From: Oscillospiraceae bacterium
GTDB lineage: Bacteria > Bacillota > Clostridia > Oscillospirales > Acutalibacteraceae
Direction: 5' to 3'
DNA: 12,768 nt
Assembly: GCA_019417045.1 (NCBI GenBank)
Contig: DXWE01000036.1
Span: 1 to 12,768, forward strand
Part shown: piece by piece, positions 1 to 6,068 of the stretch
Numbering within the stretch: the stretch's first letter is position 1
Layout of the letters: each line of letters begins with the position of its first letter
Program-made: the position numbers and the translations under genes
The notes under the pieces: generated by a model
Databases searched by the model: none
Told to the model about the DNA's origin: nothing
What the model saw: the letters and a program-made list of their open reading frames with translations, nothing else

Positions 1-28
1 AGTATACCCCTCCCCCTTCGCCGCTGTC

Positions 29-70
29 AAACAGGACCCCCGGGGCAAAGCGCCCGCGGGGGTCCTGTTT
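29..70 (-). terminator. Intergenic hairpin terminator after the D,D-carboxypeptidase gene
   Basis: A perfect 13-bp inverted repeat (29-41 with 58-70) is extended inward by a second short stem (43-46 with 52-55). It lies 19 bases past the stop codon of the minus-strand carboxypeptidase gene. The outer arms are AAA/TTT, so both strands have a short U-run; it may also terminate a gene coming from the left of the window. The U-run is only three bases, so the strength is uncertain. Confidence 0.75.
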
Positions 71-88
71 CCTCTGTTCCGGTTCAAA

Positions 89-1333
89 TCAAATGGCCAG
101 CGCCGCGAACAGCCGGGCGAATGCGCCCCAGAAGGTCAGACGGGGCACCCCGGCCGCGGTGAGCACCGGATAGCTCGCGAGCTCCTGCCCATCGAGCGTG
201 ACCACCACCCGGCCGATCGTCTCTCCCTCGTATACCGGCGCCTCGACATCGGCGGACATCTCCACGGTGCAGCCGACCTTCCCCTCCTGCCCCTTTCTGA
301 CGAGGATGGTGGAGAACTCCGGCGCCGCCGGGACCGCCTCCTGTTCGGTGCCATGCAGCACCGGCACCGGATGCAGCGCTCCCTCCGGGAGCTGCGGGGT
401 ATACACCGCGTAGTTGGCGAACCCGTAGTCGAGCATGGTGCGGCAGCCGCCGAACCGCTCGTCGGTGGTGGAGCAGCCGAGGATGACCGCGCACAGCCGC
501 AGCCCGTCGCGCTCCGCAGTCGCGGACAGGTTGTGCCCCGCGGTGGAGGTCGTGCCGGTCTTCAGGCCCGTCGCCCCCTGGTAGAACCGCACCAGCTTAT
601 TTGTGTTCACCAGCTGGGACTCGCCGCCCCGCAGGGTGTCCATCCAGATGGTGGTGTATTTCGTGATGTCCTCGTGCTTCATCAGCTCCCGGGACATCAG
701 CGCGACGTCATAGGCGGAGGAATAGGCATTGTCATCCAGCCCGCAGCAGTCGAGGAAGAGGGTGTCCTCCATCCCGAGTTCGGCGGCGCGCTCGTTCATC
801 TGTGCGACAAAGGCGCCGATCGAGCCGCTCAGATGCTCCGCCATCATCGCGCAGGCGTCGTTGGCCGACACCACCGCAATGGCCTTGAGCAGGTCGTCGA
901 CACTCATCGTCTCGTTCGGCTCCAGCCAGATCTGGGAGCCTCCCATCGACGCCGCCGTCGGGGAGCAGGTGAGCATATCGGTGTATTGCAGCCGCCCCTC
1001 GTCGATCGCCTCCATGATGAGCAGCAGGGTCATCACCTTGGTCACCGACGCGATCGGCAGCCTCTCGTGGCTGTCGTGCTCGTACAGCACCGTTCCGCTA
1101 TCCAGATCCATCAGTACCGCGCCCTTGCCGCCCACTTCGAGAGCGGCCGGGTCGGCGGGCACGTTGGTCGCGATCTCCCACGGCTGTGCATTTGCGGCCG
1201 CGACCAGTTCCTCCGCGTCCTCGCCCGCCTCGATCTCCATCAGCCACTCCTGTGCGAGCGCCGGTCCGCCGCCCATGGCCGCCAGCAGCGCGCACAGCAA
1301 CAGCGCGAGGACCCGCCGCATCTGTCTCTTCAT
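89..1333 (-). CDS. D-alanyl-D-alanine carboxypeptidase, serine peptidase family S11 (DacF/PBP5-like)
   Basis: A 414-residue secreted penicillin-binding protein predicted to remove the terminal D-Ala from peptidoglycan pentapeptides outside the membrane, limiting cross-linking. The N-terminus is a signal peptide (basic MKRQMRR, then a Leu/Ala-rich core to about residue 27). All three active-site motifs are visible: SVTK with nucleophile S96 and K99, SAN at 156-158, and KTG at 258-260. Residues about 335-395 form the PBP5 C-terminal beta domain, and the last 15 or so residues look like the amphipathic membrane-anchoring helix of this family. The frame stays open upstream to 1618, but I chose ATG 1333 because AAGGCGG sits 7 bases before it and the signal peptide begins there. 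The family includes vegetative (DacA) and sporulation (DacF, DacB) members; which one this is cannot be fixed from sequence. It is transcribed divergently from the SpoIID-like gene, which suggests related timing. Confidence 0.95.
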   Translation of the reverse strand: MKRQMRRVLALLLCALLAAMGGGPALAQEWLMEIEAGEDAEELVAAANAQPWEIATNVPADPAALEVGGKGAVLMDLDSGTVLYEHDSHERLPIASVTKVMTLLLIMEAIDEGRLQYTDMLTCSPTAASMGGSQIWLEPNETMSVDDLLKAIAVVSANDACAMMAEHLSGSIGAFVAQMNERAAELGMEDTLFLDCCGLDDNAYSSAYDVALMSRELMKHEDITKYTTIWMDTLRGGESQLVNTNKLVRFYQGATGLKTGTTSTAGHNLSATAERDGLRLCAVILGCSTTDERFGGCRTMLDYGFANYAVYTPQLPEGALHPVPVLHGTEQEAVPAAPEFSTILVRKGQEGKVGCTVEMSADVEAPVYEGETIGRVVVTLDGQELASYPVLTAAGVPRLTFWGAFARLFAALAI

Positions 1334-1362
1334 ATCAACACCGCCTTTTGCCGTTATGCCAC

Positions 1363-1371
1363 CACTATATG
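1363..1371 (-). promoter_or_regulatory. Candidate -10 element upstream of the D,D-carboxypeptidase gene
   Basis: On the minus strand this reads CATATAGTG, about 30 bases before the start codon. CATATAGT differs at one specified position from the CATACANT -10 consensus known for sporulation sigma-E; TATAGT inside it could instead serve sigma-A. No convincing -35 box is seen for either. The same 9-mer occurs before the deacetylase gene at 7184-7192. Confidence 0.35.
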
Positions 1372-1433
1372 CGTCGACCACCCGCTCCATGCCCGTTTTT
1401 CGCGCCCTTTCCGCGGCCCGGCAGAAGTTTTTC

Positions 1434-1462
1434 TTGGATTTTGTCGGCAGATGTGGTATACT
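1434..1462 (+). promoter_or_regulatory. Sigma-A-like promoter of the SH3-dockerin-SpoIID gene
   Basis: TTGGAT (1434-1439) and TATACT (1457-1462) are separated by exactly 17 bases. The predicted transcript start near 1469 leaves a leader of about 34 bases that contains the ribosome binding site. Confidence 0.75.
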
Positions 1463-1490
1463 GGTACCGATTTTGCTGACTCTTGCCGAC

Positions 1491-1497
1491 AGGAGGT
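1491..1497 (+). promoter_or_regulatory. Ribosome binding site fixing the start of the SpoIID-like gene
   Basis: AGGAGGT lies 5 bases before ATG 1503. It decides the start: the same frame is open back to 729, but the upstream part runs opposite the carboxypeptidase gene and has no comparable site. Confidence 0.85.
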
Positions 1498-1502
1498 GCC
1501 GT

Positions 1503-2987
1503 ATGGCCAAGTTTCTATCCCGGTCGGGCCGCGCCGGCGTGGCGCTGCTCGCCGCGCTGTGTCTGCTGTGCGCGTCCGTGCTGCTCACGGCGGGCGCCGG
1601 GGCGTATGTCCCCGGCACCTATCAGATCTCCGACCCGGCGGGGCTGAATATCCGCAGCGGACCCTCCGCCGACACGGACAAGCTCGGCGCGATCCCCTAT
1701 CGGGAGACCGTGACGGTCACGGCGGTGGAGGGCAACTTTGGCCGCACCGCCTATCGCGGTATCGAGGGGTGGATCTGCCTTGATTATGCAACCCTGATGG
1801 CACCGGCGGACCCCGATCCGGATCCCGGCCCGACCCCGGAGCTGCCCGGCGACGTGAACGGGGACGGCTCTGTCAACAGCAGCGACGCGCGGCTGGTGCT
1901 GCAGGCGTCGGTGGAGGCCGTTACCCTGACCGAGCAGGAGGCCCTTCGGGCGGACGTCACCGGGGACGGGGCGGTCAACAGTACGGACGCCCGCTGGATC
2001 CTGCAGGCCGCGGTGAGCGGCGGCGGGGCGGACGAACCCTATACGCCCATCCTCCAGGAGAGCCCGGTGGACGAAACGGTCTACACCTCCCGGATCCAGC
2101 TGCGCAACACCTCCACCGGTACGGTCTACTCCGGTGAGACCCGCGAAGGGCTGCAGCTGGCGGTGGCTTCGCTGGTGAAGCACGAGTCCGGGTCCTCGCG
2201 GCTGGCGGAGAAGTCCACCGCCGCCTGGCAGGCACAGGCGGTGCTGTGCTACACCCAGCTCGCCGAGATCTGTTACGACAGCGGGATGTATTCCATCGCG
2301 CTCGGCAGCGATCTGGATCTGGATGACGCCAACGACCGGCGGCTGTATGACGCGGTCGGGGAGGTGCTCGGCATCAAGCTGATGGATCTCTCGCAGGCGA
2401 CCGACTACGACCGGCTCGCCCTGATCTTCTATTTTGCCACCGCCCCCGGCACCACTGCCAGCTGTCACAAGGTCTACACCGCGAACCTGCCCTACCTCCA
2501 GTCGGTGAGCAGCCCCGAGACCGAAGCGCTCGTCTCCTATTATTACGGCGGGAACGACAGCCTCATCCGCACGGTCACGATCGGCTATACCGAGCTGCTC
2601 GCAGAGCTGGAGGACTTTGTCGGCTACCCCCTGGAGGCGGAGACCGACCCCTCGCAGCCGTTCCCCCTCTACGCGGTGGAATACGACGGGAATTACGTCT
2701 ACCGCACAAATCTCTATTATCTCAACCGGCGGGGGGAGAAAACCCCTGTCACCGGGTACGACGTGCGCCGCGCGCTCGGACTGCGGTCCCACGCGTTTGA
2801 GGTGGTCGCGCAGGACGGCGATACGCTCACCCTGCAGGTGTCCGGCAACGGGCACGGGGTCGGGTACAGCCAAATCGGCGCCGCCATCTACGCGAACGAA
2901 TACGGCTGGACATATGACCAGATCCTCGCGCACTATTTCTCCATCACCCCAACCTCCCCGCAGCAGCTCTGCCTGCCGCGGTGGTGA
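1503..2987 (+). CDS. Secreted SpoIID/LytB-domain protein with N-terminal SH3 and central dockerin-like domains
   Basis: A 494-residue exported protein. Residues 1-34 are a signal peptide ending in an Ala/Gly-rich cleavage region. Residues about 37-98 are a bacterial SH3 domain (LNIRSGPS motif, then GWICLDY). A Pro/Asp linker (100-115) leads to a dockerin-like pair of calcium-loop repeats: GDVNGDGSVNSSDARLVLQ (116-134) and a second copy beginning ADVTGDGAVNSTDAR (150-164). Residues about 195-482 match the SpoIID/LytB family along their whole length: QAQAV (243-247), PGTT and LPYLQSV (329-335), GLRSHAF (426-432) and GHGVGYSQIGA (450-460). SpoIID is a lytic transglycosylase that cuts glycan strands during engulfment; E228 is my candidate for its catalytic Glu, although the spacing to QAQAV is about four residues longer than usual. 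SH3 and dockerin suggest anchoring to the wall or to a cohesin partner, none of which is in the window. A vegetative cell-wall role is as possible as a sporulation role. Confidence 0.9.
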   Translation: MAKFLSRSGRAGVALLAALCLLCASVLLTAGAGAYVPGTYQISDPAGLNIRSGPSADTDKLGAIPYRETVTVTAVEGNFGRTAYRGIEGWICLDYATLMAPADPDPDPGPTPELPGDVNGDGSVNSSDARLVLQASVEAVTLTEQEALRADVTGDGAVNSTDARWILQAAVSGGGADEPYTPILQESPVDETVYTSRIQLRNTSTGTVYSGETREGLQLAVASLVKHESGSSRLAEKSTAAWQAQAVLCYTQLAEICYDSGMYSIALGSDLDLDDANDRRLYDAVGEVLGIKLMDLSQATDYDRLALIFYFATAPGTTASCHKVYTANLPYLQSVSSPETEALVSYYYGGNDSLIRTVTIGYTELLAELEDFVGYPLEAETDPSQPFPLYAVEYDGNYVYRTNLYYLNRRGEKTPVTGYDVRRALGLRSHAFEVVAQDGDTLTLQVSGNGHGVGYSQIGAAIYANEYGWTYDQILAHYFSITPTSPQQLCLPRW

Positions 2988-3001
2988 GCCGGCACAGCAG
3001 A

Positions 3002-3038
3002 CAGCGGACCGCCTTTAAAAGGCGGCCCGCTGCTTTTT
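3002..3038 (+). terminator. Rho-independent terminator of the SpoIID-like gene
   Basis: A GC-rich stem (3002-3015 with 3019-3032, with one A-C mismatch) is followed by five T at 3034-3038. It starts 14 bases after the stop codon. It lies between convergent genes and may also slow ymdB transcription from the other side, but that strand lacks a U-run. Confidence 0.85.
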
Positions 3039-3046
3039 GGAGCTGT

Positions 3047-3817
3047 TTATTCCACATTGACCCGTTCGATCTGTGTGCAGCGGCCGGTGCGGTCGTCCAG
3101 AGTGAGCAGCACCGCGTTCATGCGGCAGGGGCCCTCCGCCACCGAAAACCGCACGGGCAGCTTGCTCTTCATCTTCTCGATCGACTGCGCGGGGTTTACG
3201 CCCAGCACCGACTGGATCGGGCCGGTCATGCCGATATCCGTCAGAAAGCCGGTGCCCTGCGGCAGGATCTGCTCGTCCGCGGTCTGCACGTGGGTGTGGG
3301 TGCCGACCACCGCGGACACCCGCCCGTCCGCATAGTATCCGAGCGCCTTTTTCTCCGCGGTGGCCTCCGCGTGGAAATCGACGACGCAGAAGGCGGGATG
3401 GCCTGCCTCGGCGAGCACCCGGTCGAGTGTCTCGAACGGGCAGCCGAGCGGGTCCATAAACGCGACCCCCATCAGGTTGACCACCGTCACCCGGTACCGC
3501 CCCCGGTCGACCACGCACCAGCCGTGGCCCGGCGCCCCGGCCGGGTAATTGGCCGGGCGCAGCAGCGCCTCGGTGGCGTCGAGCAGCTCGAACAGCTCCC
3601 GGCGGCGGAAGATGTGGTTGCCGCCGGTGATCACGTCCGCGCCGCTGTCGAAGAGATGGGTCATCGCCGAGGGGGTGAGCCCGTTGCCGTCCGCCGCATT
3701 TTCTCCGTTGACCACGCACACGTCCACCCCGAACTGCCGTTTGACCGCGGGCAGCACCTGCCGCAGGTGATGGCAGCCGGCTGTGCCCACCACGTCGCCC
3801 ACACATAGAATCCGCAT
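3047..3817 (-). CDS. ymdB: YmdB-type metallophosphoesterase (TIGR00282 family)
   Basis: A 256-residue cytoplasmic phosphodiesterase of the calcineurin-like superfamily. The B. subtilis homologue hydrolyses 2',3'-cyclic nucleotides and affects biofilm and motility choices. The dimetal ligands are all in place: D8 (VGDVVG), E39 and N40 (VNGEN), N67 and H68 (GGNH), H149 (DFHAE), H174 and H176 (GTHTHVQT). Length and the FLTDIGMTG block near 191-199 match the family well. The start ATG 3817 has AAAGGAGT (3827-3834) 9 bases upstream. The gene is monocistronic here, whereas in many Firmicutes it follows rny (RNase Y); rny is not seen in this window. It is divergent from proBA across 146 bases. Confidence 0.95.
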   Translation of the reverse strand: MRILCVGDVVGTAGCHHLRQVLPAVKRQFGVDVCVVNGENAADGNGLTPSAMTHLFDSGADVITGGNHIFRRRELFELLDATEALLRPANYPAGAPGHGWCVVDRGRYRVTVVNLMGVAFMDPLGCPFETLDRVLAEAGHPAFCVVDFHAEATAEKKALGYYADGRVSAVVGTHTHVQTADEQILPQGTGFLTDIGMTGPIQSVLGVNPAQSIEKMKSKLPVRFSVAEGPCRMNAVLLTLDDRTGRCTQIERVNVE

Positions 3818-3841
3818 GTCCCCGTCACTCCTTTGCTCTTC

Positions 3842-3870
3842 ATCATACCAGATCCCGCCGCTCCCCGCAA
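3842..3870 (-). promoter_or_regulatory. Probable ymdB promoter
   Basis: On the minus strand, TTGCGG (3865-3870) and TATGAT (3842-3847) are separated by 17 bases, with a TG dinucleotide one base before the -10 (extended -10). The -35 is weak and the -10 is good. The ribosome binding site of ymdB follows within about 15 bases. Confidence 0.55.
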
Positions 3871-3885
3871 CCCACCAGAAAACTC

Positions 3886-3915
3886 TTTACAGATTTCTTC
3901 AAAATATGCTATACT
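3886..3915 (+). promoter_or_regulatory. Sigma-A-like promoter of the proBA transcription unit
   Basis: TTTACA (3886-3891) and TATACT (3910-3915) with an 18-base spacer and a TGC extended -10. The predicted leader before proB is only about 40 bases, which leaves no room for a T-box or similar riboswitch. Confidence 0.75.
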
Positions 3916-3963
3916 GGACGCGATTCCTGCGGGAAATCTGTCCATGGAACGGGAGATGGGGCC

Positions 3964-4758
3964 ATGTCCTCCTTTCAATCTGCCAAACGCCTGGTCGTCA
4001 AGGTGGGCACCTCCACGCTCACCTATGAAAACGGCCGGCTCAACCTGCGCCGGATCGAGCGGCTGGTGCGGGTGCTCTCGGATCTCAAAAATTCCGGGAG
4101 AGATATCGTGCTCATCACCTCGGGCGCCATCGGCGTCGGGGTGGGGCAGCTCGGGCTGCCCGAGCGCCCGCGGGACATCGGCGGCAAGCAGGCCGCGGCG
4201 GCGGTCGGCCAGTGCGAGCTGATGTATATCTACGACAAGCATTTCTCCGAATACGGCCACGTCACCGCGCAGCTGCTGCTCACCCGGGACGCGGTGGAGA
4301 GCCCGGAGAGGCGGCAGAATATCGTCAACACGCTCAGCCGGCTGCTCGAATACGGCGCGGTGCCGATCATCAACGAAAACGACACGGTCGCCACCGAGGA
4401 GATCGAGTTCGGCGACAACGACACGCTGTCCGCGATGGTCGCGGTGCTCGCCGAGGCGGACGGGCTGATTATTCTGACCGATATCGACGGGATGTACGAT
4501 GCGAATCCCCGGGAGCATGCGGGCGCCCACCTCATTCCAAAGGTGCATGAGATCGACGACGCCCTGATCCGCATGGCGGGCGGGAGCGGCTCAAGCCGCG
4601 GGACCGGCGGCATGGTGACCAAGCTCCACGCCGCGCAGATCGCGCTCTCTGCCGGCATCCCGACCGTGATTATGAACGGGAGCAATCCGAAAAAGCTGTA
4701 TGACCTGCTGGAGGGGGCCCCGGTCGGCACCCTGTTTGAAAAGGAGGCACAGGTATGA
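3964..4758 (+). CDS. proB: Glutamate 5-kinase, short form without PUA domain
   Basis: Phosphorylates L-glutamate with ATP to gamma-glutamyl phosphate, the first and usually feedback-controlled step of proline synthesis. The 264 residues make one amino-acid kinase domain: VKVGTSTLT (12-20), SGAIGVGVGQLG (53-64), INEND (136-140), FGDNDTLSA (149-157), LTDIDGMYDANP (171-182) and the nucleotide-binding GTGGMVTKL (213-221). The C-terminal PUA domain of the roughly 367-residue E. coli enzyme is absent; the protein ends soon after the kinase fold, and the stop overlaps proA, so this is a natural short form and not a break. GGGAG lies 8 bases before ATG 3964. Proline inhibition cannot be predicted from sequence. 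Confidence 0.97.
   Translation: MSSFQSAKRLVVKVGTSTLTYENGRLNLRRIERLVRVLSDLKNSGRDIVLITSGAIGVGVGQLGLPERPRDIGGKQAAAAVGQCELMYIYDKHFSEYGHVTAQLLLTRDAVESPERRQNIVNTLSRLLEYGAVPIINENDTVATEEIEFGDNDTLSAMVAVLAEADGLIILTDIDGMYDANPREHAGAHLIPKVHEIDDALIRMAGGSGSSRGTGGMVTKLHAAQIALSAGIPTVIMNGSNPKKLYDLLEGAPVGTLFEKEAQV
4741..4747 (+). promoter_or_regulatory. Ribosome binding site of proA inside proB
   Basis: AAGGAGG lies 7 bases before proA ATG 4755, within the last codons of proB. Together with the ATGA overlap of stop and start, it indicates translational coupling of proB and proA. Confidence 0.85.
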
Positions 4759-6005
4759 CCGCATTGCAGGAGATGGGGGAACGCGCCCGTGCGGCATCGC
4801 GGATCCTGGCGGTGGCGGGCACGGCGCAGAAAAACCGGGCACTCGAGGCCATTGCCCGTTCGCTCGAAACCCACCGGGACGAGATCCTCGCCGAGAACGC
4901 CCGGGATGTGGAGACGGCGCGGCAAAACGGCACCCGGGACGCGCTCATCGACCGCCTGACCCTGACCGACAGCCGGATTGACGGCATGGCCGCCGGGGTG
5001 CGTCAGGTGCTCTCGCTGCCCGATCCGGTCGGGGACCTGCTCGAGGAGACCGTGCGCCCGAACGGGCTGCGCATCCAGAAAATACGGGTGCCGATCGGCG
5101 TCATCGGCATCATCTATGAGGCGCGGCCGAACGTCACCTCCGACGCGGCGGCGCTCTGCCTGAAATCCGGCAACGCCACCATCCTGCGCGGCGGCAAGGA
5201 GGCCATCCGCTCGAACCGGGCGATCGCCCTGGCGATCCGGGCGGGTCTGCGGGAGGCGGGGCTGCCGGAGGACTGCGTGCAGCTCGTCACCGACACCTCC
5301 CGCGACAGCGCGAACGAGCTGATGCATCTGAACGGGTACCTCGACCTGCTGATCCCCCGCGGCGGCGCGGGGCTGATCCAGGCGGTGGTGCAAAACGCCA
5401 CCGTGCCGGTCATCGAGACCGGGGTGGGCAACTGCCATGTCTATGTGGATAAAGCGGCGGATATTGCAATGGCGACCGAGATCATTGTCAATGCAAAGGT
5501 GTCCCGCCCGTCGGTGTGCAACGCGGCGGAGACGCTGCTCGTGCACCGGGAGATCGCGGGGCAGGCGCTGCCCATGATGGCGACGGCGCTGCTCAGGCAC
5601 CATGTGCAGCTGCGGGTGTGCCCGCTGGCGGCCACGCTGCTGCCGGGGGTGCCGGTCACGCCCGCCACCGAACAGGACTGGGCGACCGAATTCGGCGACT
5701 ATATCCTCGCGGTCAGGGTGGTGGACTCGCTGGACGACGCGATTGCACACATCACGAAATACGGCACCGGCCACAGCGAGTGCATTGTCACCGGAGACGA
5801 CGCTGCGGCGCGGGAATTCCTCTCGCGGGTGGATGCGGCGGCGGTGTATGTCAACGCCTCCACGCGGTTTACGGACGGCGGCGAGTTCGGGATGGGCGCC
5901 GAGATCGGGATCTCCACCCAGAAGCTGCACGCCCGCGGGCCCATGGGTCTGCGGGAGCTCACATCCGTCAAATATCTGGTATTTGGCACCGGACAGACCC
6001 GGTGA
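4755..6005 (+). CDS. proA: Gamma-glutamyl phosphate reductase (glutamate-5-semialdehyde dehydrogenase)
   Basis: Reduces gamma-glutamyl phosphate with NADPH to glutamate-5-semialdehyde, which cyclises to pyrroline-5-carboxylate. The 416-residue length is standard for ProA. The catalytic Cys is C255 in RPSVCNAAETLL (251-262). Other family blocks are GVIGIIYEARPNVTSD (115-130), LKSGNATILRGGKEA (136-150), IPRGGAGLI (200-208), ETGVGNCHVYVD (221-232) and the C-terminal FTDGGEFGMGAEIGIS (372-387). The start overlaps the proB stop by 4 bases, the usual coupling for two enzymes sharing an unstable acyl-phosphate intermediate. No proC is in the window, so the last step must be encoded elsewhere. Confidence 0.97.
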   Translation: MTALQEMGERARAASRILAVAGTAQKNRALEAIARSLETHRDEILAENARDVETARQNGTRDALIDRLTLTDSRIDGMAAGVRQVLSLPDPVGDLLEETVRPNGLRIQKIRVPIGVIGIIYEARPNVTSDAAALCLKSGNATILRGGKEAIRSNRAIALAIRAGLREAGLPEDCVQLVTDTSRDSANELMHLNGYLDLLIPRGGAGLIQAVVQNATVPVIETGVGNCHVYVDKAADIAMATEIIVNAKVSRPSVCNAAETLLVHREIAGQALPMMATALLRHHVQLRVCPLAATLLPGVPVTPATEQDWATEFGDYILAVRVVDSLDDAIAHITKYGTGHSECIVTGDDAAAREFLSRVDAAAVYVNASTRFTDGGEFGMGAEIGISTQKLHARGPMGLRELTSVKYLVFGTGQTR

Positions 6006-6033
6006 TCCCCTTTCTCTGGGAATTTTAAGACAA

Positions 6034-6048
6034 GGCGCATGTTGCGCC
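6034..6048 (+). other. Small hairpin overlapping an alternative upstream start codon
   Basis: GGCGCA-TGT-TGCGCC is a perfect 6-bp stem with a 3-base loop. It encloses the ATG at 6039 that would begin a version of the next gene ten residues longer. If it forms, it would hide that codon, which favours ATG 6069. No U-run follows, so it is not a terminator. Confidence 0.5.
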
Positions 6049-6068
6049 GGAAAGGCCTGACACTGTCT

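Noticed and set aside
1334..1618. Upstream extension of the carboxypeptidase to a start at 1618.
   Set aside because: It would put 95 unrelated residues before an obvious signal peptide and overlap the divergent gene; ATG 1333 has its own ribosome binding site.
1515..2933. A 472-codon minus-strand frame opposite the SpoIID-like gene, and a plus-strand frame at 353-1783 opposite the carboxypeptidase.
   Set aside because: Both overlap real genes with clear domains, have no ribosome binding site I can support, and encode low-complexity, Arg/His-rich products.
3916..3963. Possible T-box or proline riboswitch before proB.
   Set aside because: The predicted leader is only about 40 bases, with no specifier hairpin or T-box sequence.
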